In this document: positions 1 to 10,017 of the stretch, piece after piece
Position numbering within the stretch: position 1 is the first letter of the stretch
Layout of the letters: each line of letters opens with the position of its first letter
NCBI GenBank assembly: GCA_018842655.1
Contig: JAGTWN010000004.1
Coordinates: 1,364,001 to 1,428,000 of the forward strand
Length of the DNA stretch: 64,000 nucleotides
Direction of reading: 5' to 3'
Origin: Candidatus Pantoea haifensis
Lineage (GTDB): Bacteria; Pseudomonadota; Gammaproteobacteria; Enterobacterales; Enterobacteriaceae
Program-made: the position numbers and the translations under genes
The notes under the pieces: model-generated
Told to the model about the DNA's origin: nothing
Databases searched by the model: none
The model's input: only the letters and a program-made list of their open reading frames with translations

Positions 1-786
1 CCAGCGACTGCTGCATATCATGCAGGCTGGCGGCCAGTTCACTCATCTCGTTGCGCCCTTCCACCACGATTTCTTGCGTGAGATCGCCCGATGCGATACG
101 TTTTATATGCATGATATTGGTATCAAGGGGAATGAGCAGGACGCGTCGCATACCCACCCAGCACAAGGCAATCAGCAGTACGACACACAGCATAATCCCG
201 CCAATAATCCACACCATGCGCTCGTAGGCTTCTGCATTGATCTTCGCGCCCAGCTGCATCAGGCAATTCTGATCCGTGCGCCATTTGGTATGAATATTCA
301 GAAATTCGATTTGACGTGCAGTGACCGGCACCCTGTCAGCTGCGTCTAAATCGTGAGCTAACAGCGCCTCTTCCCACTGATCTAACGAGAGCGCATAGGC
401 CTGGTACGCTTTCTCCAGCCGGGCATTCAGCTGCGCATCCTGGCCAGGGGTACCTGGTGTGGTTTTAAAGACTTTAAAATATTCAGCAGCATGTTGCTGA
501 AATTCTTTAATTTCATTGAATAAGTCACTGACTGCCGCAGGTTTACCGTCCAGTTTACTGTTGGCAAAACGCAGCTGAATACGTGTCAGCAGCACACGGC
601 TCTGATTAAGGCTCATGTAAGCATCATTTAACGCCTCAGTGTTATCGCTGGCCTTTTGTGCAACAACAAAACTCTCCTTATCGTTATTCAACGCGTTAAA
701 AAAATCGTGCCTGATATAACCTGCAACAAGCCGAATATAAGTAATACCAGCAGCAAGCTGGACACAACACGGATTTTAGAAAACAT
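1..786 (-). CDS. Methyl-accepting chemotaxis protein, N-terminal part, frameshifted, runs off the window
   Basis: Inner-membrane chemoreceptor that senses ligands in the periplasm and controls CheA. The ATG at 786 opens a short cytoplasmic start (MFSKIRVV) and a first membrane segment like those of Tar/Tsr. A periplasmic domain of about 160 residues follows, then a second membrane segment (about 230-160) and a HAMP-type segment (RRVLLIPLDTNIMHIKRIA) that reaches the window edge. The signalling domain lies outside. The frame breaks after about 28 codons: the plus-strand A run at 698-704 has seven bases, and eight would restore one continuous receptor. I read this as a probable sequencing error, though a true mutation is possible. 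It lies downstream of cheW with its own sigma 28-like promoter. Confidence 0.8.
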
Positions 787-825
787 AAATTAACCCTGGT
801 AAAAGTAAGTGTTTTAGCAAAGTTA

Positions 826-851
826 CTATCGGCAATTTACCGGGGAATTTA
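826..851 (-). promoter_or_regulatory. Candidate sigma 28 promoter of the chemoreceptor gene
   Basis: On the minus strand TAAA (851-848) is followed after 14 bases by GCCGATAG (833-826). This is one base short of the usual spacing and has one mismatch to GCCGATAA. It ends about 40 bases before the receptor start codon. Confidence 0.55.
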
Positions 852-916
852 TAGCGAGGGAAATTATTACGAGGGCAATTATTACGGGCCAGTATTGACT
901 GACCCGTTTGCAGGGA

Positions 917-1414
917 TTACGCAGTACGCAGGTTATCGACCAGCGCCATCTCCTCGCTGCTCAGCAGCTTCTCGATGTCGACCAGAATCAACATTCGATC
1001 GCCCAGTGCACCTAACCCGGTCAGGTATTCAGTGGACATCGTGACAGCAAATTCAGGTGAAGGCCGGATCTGATCCTGTGTCAGCGACAGGACGTCAGAC
1101 ACGCCATCAACCACAATCCCCACCACGCGATTTTCCAGATTTAATACAATCACGACGGTGTTGTCGTTGTACTCTACGTCTGGCTGGGAGAACTTCACGC
1201 GCAGATCGATAATCGGCACGATGACGCCACGCAGGTTAGTTACGCCGCGAATAAACTCTGGCGTATTGGCAATACGGGTTACCTGATCATAACCACGAAT
1301 TTCCTGAACTTTGAGGATATCGATGCCGTACTCTTCATCGCCCAGCGTGAAGACCAGAAACTCCTGGCCGACAGTTTCGCCAGCGATTTTTGTTACGGTT
1401 GCCATTCCAGTCAT
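917..1414 (-). CDS. cheW: Chemotaxis coupling protein CheW
   Basis: Cytoplasmic adaptor that links chemoreceptors to the CheA kinase in the signalling array. The 165-residue product is a single CheW-like domain and reads almost residue for residue like E. coli CheW, including the MTGM start and the stretches [20 protein letters not shown] and [14 protein letters not shown]. It lies 23 bases downstream of cheA on the same strand and is the last gene of the motA-motB-cheA-cheW operon. No frame problem is visible. Confidence 0.97.
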   Translation of the reverse strand: MTGMATVTKIAGETVGQEFLVFTLGDEEYGIDILKVQEIRGYDQVTRIANTPEFIRGVTNLRGVIVPIIDLRVKFSQPDVEYNDNTVVIVLNLENRVVGIVVDGVSDVLSLTQDQIRPSPEFAVTMSTEYLTGLGALGDRMLILVDIEKLLSSEEMALVDNLRTA

Positions 1415-1437
1415 GTTATTTACCTTTTCTTTATCAA

Positions 1438-3414
1438 TCAGGCGGCAGCGCCAGCCACACGTTTTTCACGGTTGAGTGATTGCAGCGCAGAGACATCGAC
1501 GATCAGCGCCACGCTACCATCGCCAAGAATGGTGGCAGCTGAGATCCCTGGCACTTTGCGATAGTTACTTTCCAGGTTTTTCACCACCACCTGATGTTGA
1601 CCAATCAGTTGATCGACCAGCAGCGCGTAACGCTTGCCTGCGCTTTGCAGAATGACGACGATACCTTGCGTCGCTTCAGTTTTCGCACCCTGCACATCAA
1701 AGACATTCCACAGTTCAACCAGTGGCAGATATTCGCCTCGTACTTCCAGCACGCATTCGCCACCCGCCAGCGGTTTTAACTCTTCAGCACGCGGTTGCAG
1801 CGATTCCATCACAGCATTCAGCGGCAGAATAAACACTTCGTCCGCCACCCGCACTGACATGCCATCAAGGATCGCCAGCGTCAACGGCAGTAAAATGCGT
1901 ATAGTGGTGCCTTTCCCCTGCTTCGACGCTATTTCAACGTGGCCACCCATTTCCTGAATGTTTCGTTTCACCACGTCCATGCCCACGCCACGGCCAGAGA
2001 CATCCGTTACCTGCTCTGCTGTAGAGAAACCAGGAGCGAAGATCAGCATGCCGACTTCTTCGTCACTCATGTTCTCACTCACCGGCAAGCCAGACGACAG
2101 TGCCTTGGCAAGAATGCGTTCACGGTTCAGACCGGCACCATCATCTGAAACTTCAATGCAAATGTTGCCGCCCTGATGTTCCGCAGACAGCGTCAGATTC
2201 CCGGTCGCAACCTTGCCTGCAGCCAGACGTTTTTCCGGGGATTCGATACCGTGATCGAGACTGTTACGCACTAAGTGCGTTAACGGATCGATGATACGTT
2301 CAATCAGACTCTTATCGAGTTCGGTTGAGCTCCCCAACAGCGTCAGTTCTACTTCTTTGCCGAGCTTGCTGGCCAGATCGCGTACCAGACGCGGGAAGCG
2401 GCTGAAGACATACTCCATCGGCATCATACGAATCGACATCACCGACTCTTGCAGATCGCGGGCGTTGCGTTCGAGCTGTCCCATACTGTTCAGCAGATCA
2501 CCGTGGGCAACCGGGTCGAGTTCGCCCGAACGCTGCGCCAGCATCGATTGGGTGATCACCAATTCACCGACCAGGTTAATAAGCTGATCAACCTTCTCAA
2601 CGGCTACGCGAATACTGCTGGATTCGCTGGATTTTGCCGGAGCGGCAGCACGTTTTGCTTCGCGTTTCGCCACGACAGGTGCTTCAGCTACCGCAGCCAC
2701 CGCCGGAGTTTGTGCTTCGGCTACGGCAGGCGCGGCTTCAACTGGCACGGCGGCTGCATCAGGGAAGCGGATTTGCGCTTCTTCAATGACAAAACAGAGC
2801 ACCGCAACGATGTCATCTTTGCTGACACCCTCAATCGTGACTTCAAGCGTAGTGCTGCCTTTCTGAACCTGGCTTAATGACCCCAGGTTACTCATCTCTT
2901 CCAGCAGCAACTCCACTTCTTTTTCTTTCAGGTCAACCAGTTGTACGCGCAGACCACCCGATGCGGGGGTGCTGGCTACAGGGGCTGCCGCGACGGGCGC
3001 AGGCTGCTCAACGGGTAAGCCTTTTGCCTCTAACGCTAACTGACGCAGTGCTTCACAGATATATTTGAAGCTTTCCGCGTTAGGCTCTTGCGCGGTTTTA
3101 TAAGCATCGAGCTGTTCCTGCATAATATCTTTGGTTTCCAAAAACAGGTTGATGATGTCGGTGCTGAGCTGCATCTCGCCGCGACGAGCACCATCTAAAA
3201 TGTTTTCCAGGATGTGAGTCGTTTCCTGCAATACGGTAAAACCAAATGTTCCGGCTCCGCCTTTAATGGAGTGGGCAGCGCGGAAGATGGCGTTAAGCTG
3301 TTCGGAGTCTGGTTCCTGGGGATCGAGTCCCAACAGGTGTTGTTCCATATCCGCTAACAGCTCATCCGCTTCATCGAAAAACGTCTGGTAAAAATCGCTG
3401 ATGTCCATGCTCAC
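1438..3414 (-). CDS. cheA: Chemotaxis sensor histidine kinase CheA
   Basis: Cytoplasmic kinase that autophosphorylates and passes the phosphate to CheY and CheB. The 658-residue protein has the expected order. An HPt domain carries the phospho-acceptor His in [14 protein letters not shown] (about residue 48). A CheY/CheB-binding P2 region and an Ala/Pro-rich linker (about 225-265) follow. The dimerisation domain begins near [20 protein letters not shown]. The ATPase domain has the N box ([12 protein letters not shown]) and G1 (DDGAGL). A C-terminal CheW-like domain ends the protein. The start is GTG at 3414, as in E. coli (MSMDISDF). It starts 4 bases after the motB stop codon, so the two are probably co-translated. 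Confidence 0.97.
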   Translation of the reverse strand: MSMDISDFYQTFFDEADELLADMEQHLLGLDPQEPDSEQLNAIFRAAHSIKGGAGTFGFTVLQETTHILENILDGARRGEMQLSTDIINLFLETKDIMQEQLDAYKTAQEPNAESFKYICEALRQLALEAKGLPVEQPAPVAAAPVASTPASGGLRVQLVDLKEKEVELLLEEMSNLGSLSQVQKGSTTLEVTIEGVSKDDIVAVLCFVIEEAQIRFPDAAAVPVEAAPAVAEAQTPAVAAVAEAPVVAKREAKRAAAPAKSSESSSIRVAVEKVDQLINLVGELVITQSMLAQRSGELDPVAHGDLLNSMGQLERNARDLQESVMSIRMMPMEYVFSRFPRLVRDLASKLGKEVELTLLGSSTELDKSLIERIIDPLTHLVRNSLDHGIESPEKRLAAGKVATGNLTLSAEHQGGNICIEVSDDGAGLNRERILAKALSSGLPVSENMSDEEVGMLIFAPGFSTAEQVTDVSGRGVGMDVVKRNIQEMGGHVEIASKQGKGTTIRILLPLTLAILDGMSVRVADEVFILPLNAVMESLQPRAEELKPLAGGECVLEVRGEYLPLVELWNVFDVQGAKTEATQGIVVILQSAGKRYALLVDQLIGQHQVVVKNLESNYRKVPGISAATILGDGSVALIVDVSALQSLNREKRVAGAAA

Positions 3415-3418
3415 GGGT

Positions 3419-4363
3419 TCACCTCGGTTGTGAGGGGGCTGCTGTATTCACCGCACTGCCATCAGGTGTGGGCGGTACGGTAATCTGTTCAATTGCCGCC
3501 GGATCGCTGATCTGGACGGCATCACTTTCTGCGTTCTCTTTCTCAATTGCCGCTTCGGTATCATGGTTCAATACCAGCAGGCTAATGCGACGGTTTACTG
3601 CATCATTGCCACCGCGATTTTTTAGCTTCATGGTGTCTGCCATGCCTAACACCCGCAGAATTTTACCGCTGTCGAGGCCACCAATAACCAGTTCGCGCCG
3701 TGAAGCGTTAGCGCGATCGGTCGAAAGCTCCCAGTTGCTGTAGCCGCGATCGCCGCTGGCATACTGGAAATCGTCCGTATGACCGGCGAGGCTGATACGG
3801 TTGGGAATGCCATTCAGTACCGGGGCGATAGCACGCAAAATATCGCGCATATAAGGTTCAACGTCGGCGCTGCCGGTTTTGAACATGGGGCGGTTCTGAC
3901 TATCAATAATCTGAATACGCAGCCCCTCCTCGACCATGTTAATGATCAGGTGCGGGCGTAACGCTTTCAGTCGCGGATCGGCTTCAATCAGCTGATCAAG
4001 ATTTTCACGCAGGCGATTAAGGCGAATGTCATCCAGCTTGCGTTTCTGCGCATCTAAATCGACCACTTTATGCACTTCACCGGTTTTCTGCGTGGGATCT
4101 TCACCGCCGCCAGGAATAGGACTCACACTGTCACTGCTACGCGGCCCACCACTTAATGCCACCTTCAGCGGGGTCTTGAAGTAATCGGCAATCTGAATCA
4201 GTTCTTTCGGACTGGCGATAGAAAGCAACCACATCACCATGAAGAAGGCCATCATCGCCGTCATAAAGTCGGCATAGGCAATCTTCCACGAGCCATGACT
4301 CCCTTCGTGATGTTTTGACTTGCGCTTTTTGACCACAATTATGGGGCGGTTGCCTTGCTTCAT
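3419..4363 (-). CDS. motB: Flagellar motor stator protein MotB
   Basis: Stator subunit that anchors the MotA/MotB proton channel to peptidoglycan. The 314-residue protein has a basic cytoplasmic N terminus, one membrane helix (about 28-50) whose start [17 protein letters not shown] holds the conserved proton-carrying Asp, and a periplasmic OmpA-like domain (about 150-270, with LAGHTDD and NWELSTDRA). Its start overlaps the motA stop by four bases, which suggests translational coupling. The C-terminal tail is variable and rich in Pro and Thr. Confidence 0.97.
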   Translation of the reverse strand: MKQGNRPIIVVKKRKSKHHEGSHGSWKIAYADFMTAMMAFFMVMWLLSIASPKELIQIADYFKTPLKVALSGGPRSSDSVSPIPGGGEDPTQKTGEVHKVVDLDAQKRKLDDIRLNRLRENLDQLIEADPRLKALRPHLIINMVEEGLRIQIIDSQNRPMFKTGSADVEPYMRDILRAIAPVLNGIPNRISLAGHTDDFQYASGDRGYSNWELSTDRANASRRELVIGGLDSGKILRVLGMADTMKLKNRGGNDAVNRRISLLVLNHDTEAAIEKENAESDAVQISDPAAIEQITVPPTPDGSAVNTAAPSQPR

Positions 4364-5247
4364 GAATTCTCTTCCGAAGTCTGTTTAGCCGGGTTCTTCG
4401 CATTGCGTACGTGCTCTTCCAGCTCGCTAAACGACGGACGTTCAGCGGAATAAAGTGTCTTACGGCCAAACTCGACGGCGATTTGTGGCGCATAACCGTT
4501 CAGGCTGGAAAGCAACGTGACTTTAATGCACTGCATCATCTTGGTGGTTTCAGCACACTTTTGACGCAGCACTGATGACAACGGAGAAATAAAACCGTAC
4601 GCCAGCAAAATCCCGAGGAAGGTTCCCACCATGGCATGTGCCACCAACGCGCCCAGTTCTGCGGCAGGACGGTCAGCAGAGGCCAGGGCATGCACCACCC
4701 CCATTACCGCCGCAACGATACCGAATGCCGGTAGTCCATCACCTATCGCGGCTATACTTTGCGCTGGTACGTCACACTCGTGTTCGTAGGTCTCAATTTC
4801 TTCATCCATTAACGCTTCAATTTCAAAGGCGTTCATGTTGCCACTTACCATCAGACGTAAATAATCGGTAATAAAATCGACCAACTGTTTATCGGCTAAA
4901 ATACGCGGATAATTAGCAAAAATTTCACTTTGGCTCGGATCTTCAATATCACGCTCAAGCGATAACATGCCTTGTTGGCGTGATTTCGCCATCAGACGAT
5001 AGAGCAGTGCCATCAAGTCCATATAAATCGCTTTGTTATATTTTGATCCGCGCATCAGCAACGGCAGGGCTTTTAATGTCTTTTTAATCGATTTGCCGTT
5101 ATTGCCAACTAAAAAGGCACCGACACCCGCCCCGCCAATCATTAATAACTCGGCAGGTTGATAAAGCGCACCTAAATGGCCACCCACCAGCGCATAGCCG
5201 CCCAACACGGACGCTAACACTACGATATAACCCAAAATTATCAGCAC
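4360..5247 (-). CDS. motA: Flagellar motor stator protein MotA
   Basis: Proton-conducting stator subunit of the flagellar motor, inner membrane. The 295-residue protein shows four membrane segments (about 2-22, 28-50, 170-190 and 200-225) and the cytoplasmic loop with the charged [20 protein letters not shown] stretch that meets FliG. The start is GTG at 5247 ([11 protein letters not shown]), as in E. coli motA. It is the first gene of the motA-motB-cheA-cheW operon and lies about 130 bases downstream of flhC, beyond a terminator hairpin. I did not find a convincing sigma 28 site in front of it. Confidence 0.97.
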   Translation of the reverse strand: MLIILGYIVVLASVLGGYALVGGHLGALYQPAELLMIGGAGVGAFLVGNNGKSIKKTLKALPLLMRGSKYNKAIYMDLMALLYRLMAKSRQQGMLSLERDIEDPSQSEIFANYPRILADKQLVDFITDYLRLMVSGNMNAFEIEALMDEEIETYEHECDVPAQSIAAIGDGLPAFGIVAAVMGVVHALASADRPAAELGALVAHAMVGTFLGILLAYGFISPLSSVLRQKCAETTKMMQCIKVTLLSSLNGYAPQIAVEFGRKTLYSAERPSFSELEEHVRNAKNPAKQTSEENS

Positions 5248-5323
5248 AAAATTTCCTTACGTCCGTAACGTGTTGGTGGAAGTTAAGCCAGAAAGCCGCA
5301 GGCGTTGTTAGCAAATTAGAAGC

Positions 5324-5350
5324 AAAAAAAGCAGCGGTATTAACCGCTGC
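5324..5350 (-). terminator. Rho-independent terminator after flhDC
   Basis: The minus strand holds GCAGCGGT, a four-base loop and ACCGCTGC, followed by seven T. It lies 28 bases after the flhC stop codon and separates flhDC from motA. Confidence 0.85.
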
Positions 5351-5377
5351 TGGATGGCTTCCACAGTGCGAACAAAC

Positions 5378-5956
5378 TTAAACGGCGTGTTTAACCGGTT
5401 CATCCAGCAGTTGTGGAAAGATATCGGCAGAATCTGCAGAAAGTTTACGTCTTTTTACCGCACGTGATGGCGGCTGGCACAGGCTACAAACAAAGCTGCC
5501 GACCGGCTGATGTGCATGATTAATAAAGCTACCATTGCAGCATTTGCAATCTGACAGTTCGAGCATGCCACTTTCAACGAATCGCACCAGGGTCCAGGCG
5601 CGTGTCAGCGCCAACAGCGGGCCCTCGTCCGATTGCGGACACTGTTCGAGATAAAGTCGGTAGGCCTTGATTACGGCATCTACACCGCTGCACAACCCGG
5701 TTTTCAACAAAAATTTCCAGGCGTTGCAGAACATCGACGCGTGGATATTTTGTTCCCAGGTCATGAACCAGTCGGTAGAGAAAGGCAGCATACCTTTAGG
5801 CGGCGGACTGCCGCGCAATTCTTTATAAAGTTTAATCAGGCGACCACGGCTTAACTGGGTTTCGCTTTCTAACATCTGTAAGCGGGCACCAAGCGTAATC
5901 AATTCCATCGCGAGCTGAATATCCCGCGCTTCCTGAACGATACTTTTCTCAGACAT
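5378..5956 (-). CDS. flhC: Flagellar master regulator FlhC
   Basis: Subunit of the FlhD4C2 activator, which binds class II flagellar promoters and recruits RNA polymerase. The 192 residues match the family length. Four cysteines in the C-terminal third (C-x2-C in SDCKCCNG and C-x2-C in VCSLCQPP) form the known zinc site. The start codon overlaps the flhD stop (TAATG), so translation is coupled to flhD. Confidence 0.97.
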   Translation of the reverse strand: MSEKSIVQEARDIQLAMELITLGARLQMLESETQLSRGRLIKLYKELRGSPPPKGMLPFSTDWFMTWEQNIHASMFCNAWKFLLKTGLCSGVDAVIKAYRLYLEQCPQSDEGPLLALTRAWTLVRFVESGMLELSDCKCCNGSFINHAHQPVGSFVCSLCQPPSRAVKRRKLSADSADIFPQLLDEPVKHAV

Positions 5957-6306
5957 TAAACTGCCCTCTTTTTAGCGGGTGCATCATCTTTAGATGCGTT
6001 ACGCAATAAACGGCTGGACAATAAAATGCCGGTGTGAATTTGTTGTAAATCATCTACACGAGACTCTTGAGTCAGGCGATTAATGACGGAGCTTTCAGTA
6101 AAGCGAAACTGGCAAACCAGTTGATTGGTTTCCGCTAATTTCACCATTTCCGGCAAAGTTAATTCAGATAATGCATCCGCCATCTTTTCATCGATGCCGA
6201 GGCGAAACATTGCAGACGCTTTTTCCTGGTTAATTAAACGTTGCGCGAGTAACAAATAAGACAAGTTGATATCGTAAATATGTTTTAGTAATTCAGATGT
6301 ACCCAT
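5956..6306 (-). CDS. flhD: Flagellar master regulator FlhD
   Basis: Partner of FlhC in the master activator complex. I choose the ATG at 6306, which gives 116 residues starting [20 protein letters not shown], the same length and start as E. coli FlhD. An in-frame start further upstream at 6393 would add 29 residues with no family match. Conserved stretches include [21 protein letters not shown] and [13 protein letters not shown]. It is the first gene of the flhDC operon and has a long upstream region. Confidence 0.96.
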   Translation of the reverse strand: MGTSELLKHIYDINLSYLLLAQRLINQEKASAMFRLGIDEKMADALSELTLPEMVKLAETNQLVCQFRFTESSVINRLTQESRVDDLQQIHTGILLSSRLLRNASKDDAPAKKRAV

Positions 6307-7262
6307 TTTTCCATCCTGAGAGACGCGACATAACATCACCGCAGATAAATTTCTGCGTATCGAGCTGCTGGTTGGTAAATCTAAAGATGGCAAAATAATA
6401 AATCAGTAAAGCATATGGTCATCGAAGTCTGCCTCATTTCCCACCGGGACACTGAACCAGTCGAAAGTCAAAACTCCAGGCCATTTATTCTTAAATTTGT
6501 AACCATCTTCCGTGACGTCTTCTTACACTTTTTAAGACTAATCCGAAAACAACGCAAATTTATATCGTCTGATTACTACATACAACGAGAGTTTTGTAAA
6601 ATTTTGGATAAAGTGTGACGCAGATCACACTTTTTCAGTAAATTTCTCCAGCAAAGCTTTACGATCACTTATCTACCGAACGTTTTTCACTCAATTTTTA
6701 CTTGTTTTTAACTTAATTAATCCTCAGAAAGGCTTTATTCACTCAGTCACAGGCTATTTTGCCTGCCGCACCGCTAATGCGATCTTTTACCTGGTTAAAT
6801 GGCTTTAATGCCATACTTACAGCCAAATACCTGCATATAAGCAGCATAATAATCTAAATACAATGCCTGATAATTTCTTTTAAATTAATAACTTAAGGGT
6901 AATATCGCTTTTAGAAAGTAAGGGAGGCGTAAAGATAATGCGAAGGGTGTATGGCGTAAGCGCAGCGAAGCGTTAGCGATCAAACATGAACGTTTAGCGT
7001 ACGAAAGCATATGTAACAACAGGTTACATAAGCATTGTGAATGAATTGCAGGGGAAATGTATTTATGCTTGCTAACTATCGGCGTCGGTAGTGAAAACTT
7101 TAGGTTTATTAAGTTAAAAAACTAATAATTATCGCGTGCTGATCGCTTTTTAAGCTGCTGGCAAAAAACCGCTAAATTTTAGCCATTTAACTCACTAAAC
7201 ATTCAAAAGCGGCGTTAACGGATCAGCGTGCGAGAAAGAGAGCCGATAAGGCAAAGAGAGGC
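6307..7262. promoter_or_regulatory. Long flhDC upstream region with a CRP site
   Basis: About 950 AT-rich bases between flhD and otsA with no convincing gene. At 6614-6629 it holds TGTGA-CGCAGA-TCACA, a full match to the cAMP-CRP operator. CRP activation of flhDC is known in enterics. The site is about 310 bases before the flhD start, so a long 5' leader is likely. Around 6940-7010 there are short direct and inverted GC-richer motifs (AGCGCAGCGAAGCGTTAGCG) of unknown role. Confidence 0.7.
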
Positions 7263-7291
7263 TTTCAGTATGCCCTCCTGGCATACTGAAA
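7263..7291 (-). terminator. Inverted repeat after otsA, likely terminator
   Basis: TTCAGTATGCC (7264-7274) pairs with GGCATACTGAA (7280-7290) around a five-base loop, 11 bases after the otsA stop. The T run is weak, so the terminator role is likely but not certain. Confidence 0.6.
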
Positions 7292-7301
7292 AGGAGACCT
7301 G

Positions 7302-8738
7302 TCAGGCGAGTTTAGGAAAGCTGGCAACCTTGCTTTCGGATGCCTGCTCGTCACGGCGGACTGGAATGCTGGCCAGGTCTTTCAGGAAATTTTCTCGCCA
7401 GGCGGTGATATCGTTTTTACGCAGCACTGCCATCATGTCGTTGTAGCGAGAAATCCTTTCGGTACGTGGCATAGTGATCGCTTTATCCAGCGCAGCTGCG
7501 ACTTCATCACGGTCGTAAGGGTTAACAATCAAGGCAGAGGTTAATTCATTCGCGGCCCCTGCAAAGCGTGACAGTACCAACACGCCGGGATCATCCGGGT
7601 CCTGAGCCGCCACATACTCTTTCGCCACTAAATTCATGCCATCACGCAGCGGTGTGACCAGACCGACATCCGTCAGACGGAAAATTTTCATCAACAGACG
7701 ACGATCAAAATGCTGATTAAGGTAATAGAGCGGCGTCCAGCCTAACGTGCCATATTTACCGTTAATGCGCCCCGCTTCAGTTTCTAACTGATGGCGAATA
7801 TCCTGATAGGCCTGAACATCACCGCGTGAGGTAGGCGCAATCTGCGAGTAACGGATCTTGCCGCGATGTTGTGGGAAATGTTCCAGCAACGCTTCATAAG
7901 CCAGAAAACGTTCTGGCAGGCCTTTCGAATAGTCGAGGCGTTCACAGGCAATAATGTTGCGTGCATCGCCAAGCTCGCGTTTCATCGCAGCCATTTTTGG
8001 CGGCAGTGGACCTTCAGCCATCTCTTTAATGCTGTCAGGCTCAATACCGATGGGATAAACCTCAGTCATAAAGGTATTGCCGAAGGCGCGGTGTAGCTTC
8101 TCACCTTTATTTTGCAGCTGCGTAAGCAGGCTCACGCTGTCGAGGAAGGCCGTACGATCGGACTCTGTCTGGAAGCCGAGAAGATCGTATTCGCTCAGCA
8201 TTTCTAACAATTCCTGATGCGGCGGCAGGGCATTGAAAATTTCTGGCGTTGGAAAAGGAATATGAAGGAAAAAGCCGATACGGTTTTCAATTCCCGCTTT
8301 ACGCAATGCCGCAGCGAAAGGCAGCAGATGATAATCGTGGATCCACAGAATATCGTCTGGCTTGATCAGCGGTTTTAATCGCTTCGCCACCTCTTCATTG
8401 ACCCGGCAATATCCTTCCCAGGCTTCCCGCTGGAACTGTACCAGGTCAAGGCGATAATGGAACGCGGGCCAGATGACGGTATTTGAGAACTGACAGTAAT
8501 ACAGATCGTAATCGTTCTGATTAAGCGGGAATGAAGCATAGGTGATGCCATCGTGCTCTACCTGAGCAGTGTCGTCGTCCTCTTCGCCCGAGAACTCGCT
8601 GATTTCACCATTCCAGCCGAACCACAATCCGCCCGTGCTTTTCAACGCATCAAGGATACCGACGGCGAGACCGCCCGCACTGGATTTTGATCCATCAGGA
8701 ATAGCAATACGGTTAGAAACAACCACTAAACGACTCAT
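7302..8738 (-). CDS. otsA: Trehalose-6-phosphate synthase OtsA
   Basis: Cytoplasmic GT20 glycosyltransferase that makes trehalose-6-phosphate from UDP-glucose and glucose-6-phosphate, for osmotic and stationary-phase protection. The 478-residue protein has the family start MSRLVVVSNR, the glycine loop (SSAGGLAVGI), the IHDYHLLPFAAALR stretch, the RLDYSKGLPERF motif with the UDP-contacting Arg and Lys, and the nucleotide-binding PLRDGMNLVAKEYVA near the C terminus. Its start overlaps the otsB stop by four bases, so the two form one operon. An E. coli-like sigma S response is known for the family but not visible here. Confidence 0.97.
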   Translation of the reverse strand: MSRLVVVSNRIAIPDGSKSSAGGLAVGILDALKSTGGLWFGWNGEISEFSGEEDDDTAQVEHDGITYASFPLNQNDYDLYYCQFSNTVIWPAFHYRLDLVQFQREAWEGYCRVNEEVAKRLKPLIKPDDILWIHDYHLLPFAAALRKAGIENRIGFFLHIPFPTPEIFNALPPHQELLEMLSEYDLLGFQTESDRTAFLDSVSLLTQLQNKGEKLHRAFGNTFMTEVYPIGIEPDSIKEMAEGPLPPKMAAMKRELGDARNIIACERLDYSKGLPERFLAYEALLEHFPQHRGKIRYSQIAPTSRGDVQAYQDIRHQLETEAGRINGKYGTLGWTPLYYLNQHFDRRLLMKIFRLTDVGLVTPLRDGMNLVAKEYVAAQDPDDPGVLVLSRFAGAANELTSALIVNPYDRDEVAAALDKAITMPRTERISRYNDMMAVLRKNDITAWRENFLKDLASIPVRRDEQASESKVASFPKLA

Positions 8739-9523
8739 AACCTGAACTCCTTACCGACGTTGTCTTGCTTTATTTGTAATAGTATTCGCTCCAGCCATCC
8801 ATATACCGCCTCGACATCTTTTAGCCGATAGCGTGCATGGCTCGAGCCTTCACCAACCTTAACGGAAATGCCCTGCATGGCGTTTATCGTGAGAAACCCC
8901 TTCTCGTCCGTTAAATCGTCCCCGATAAATACCGGCGTTCGACCGGCAAAAGGCGCTTCCTGCATAAAGTCGCGAATGGCCGCGCCTTTATCAATGCCTT
9001 GCGGTTTGATTTCGACAACGCATTTCCCCGGCTGGAGTGCCAGGCCAGGAAAGCGTTTAACCGACTGTTCTGCCAACCGCATGACATCCTGTTCGTGCTG
9101 CATCGCCTGGCGATAGTGCAAGGCAAATGCCATGCCTTTGACCTCCAGCCGTGTGCCAGGCCATTGAGACATAGCGTGCTCCAGCTCTTTTCGCAGTTCT
9201 TGCTCAACCTCGGTGGGCAGCGTGATGCGATGAATGTCCCCTTTGGGCATACGGCGCTCTGCGCCATGCACGCCCGCAGCGGAAAAAGTCAGTGGCGCGA
9301 CCAGCGCGTCAAGCTGCTCAATCGGACGGCCTGAAACCAGTGCGAACGCACCGTGACAGCACGCCGAGAGCTGTTGAAGTTGCTCTACCACATTTTTGGG
9401 AATGAAAGCCGCATCGGGTTGGGGCTGGATCGCCGCCAGCGTACCGTCAACATCAAAAAAGAAGGCATACAGACCGCCGCTCAAAGACGGGAACGTGGCA
9501 GAGGGATTTGCCGCTTGGGTCAC
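8735..9523 (-). CDS. otsB: Trehalose-6-phosphate phosphatase OtsB
   Basis: HAD-superfamily phosphatase that removes phosphate from trehalose-6-phosphate. The 262 residues carry HAD motif I as FFFDVDGTLA (about 17-26, nucleophile Asp), motif II as ALVSGRP, GVHGAERR in the cap, the Lys-containing VVEIKPQGIDKG, and motif IV as FIGDDLTDE. The start is GTG at 9523, behind AGGAGA. It overlaps otsA by four bases, so the order otsB-otsA matches E. coli. Confidence 0.96.
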   Translation of the reverse strand: MTQAANPSATFPSLSGGLYAFFFDVDGTLAAIQPQPDAAFIPKNVVEQLQQLSACCHGAFALVSGRPIEQLDALVAPLTFSAAGVHGAERRMPKGDIHRITLPTEVEQELRKELEHAMSQWPGTRLEVKGMAFALHYRQAMQHEQDVMRLAEQSVKRFPGLALQPGKCVVEIKPQGIDKGAAIRDFMQEAPFAGRTPVFIGDDLTDEKGFLTINAMQGISVKVGEGSSHARYRLKDVEAVYGWLERILLQIKQDNVGKEFRL

Positions 9524-9953
9524 GTGTCTTCTCCTGTTAAATGAAAAATATCACCTACGCTAAGGGCGCGATGACCTGAAAAATAGAGGATGTCTCTGAA
9601 AGGGAGGGAGCCAGCAAGAAGAAAGGCACAAGGCCAGTTCGGAGATAAGGAGATTGATACTGATACCGCATCGTTTTGATAAATCACACTCCTCAAACGT
9701 TCACGTTTGTTGCTGACAACATCACCTGAAGGAGAACATCGTCACGCTAAGTGTAGACGCATAAGAAGATTCTGCCAGGTTTCGCCCGTTATTATCTTAA
9801 ACGCTGCTTTTATGTGAGTGAGATACCCGCGCTCGCTCCCTTACCTGCTGGCGCGAAATAAGGTGAGCCATTACGGTGACTCATTTGCAGATCAACGAAC
9901 ACAACATCAATGAAATAACAACGAAACGGAAGCACCCTCTGAAGCTGACAAGC
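9524..9953. other. Intergenic region between otsB and eptA
   Basis: No gene is supported. The stretch must hold the otsBA promoter on the minus strand and, at its right end, the PmrA-controlled eptA promoter. Short imperfect palindromes occur (for example near 9862-9885), but I cannot assign them. Confidence 0.5.
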
Positions 9954-9970
9954 CTTAAGGTTTTCCTAAT
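9954..9970 (+). promoter_or_regulatory. PmrA box upstream of eptA
   Basis: CTTAAG (9954-9959), five bases, then CCTAAT (9965-9970). This fits the known PmrA half-site pattern, YTTAAK-N5-YTTAAK, with one mismatch in the second half. It ends 47 bases before the eptA ATG. A near-identical box precedes the pmrR-like gene. Confidence 0.75.
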
Positions 9971-10017
9971 ATTGATTTGGCAATCTTGTACTTTCTGCGA
10001 ATTATCAGGTGCTTTTA

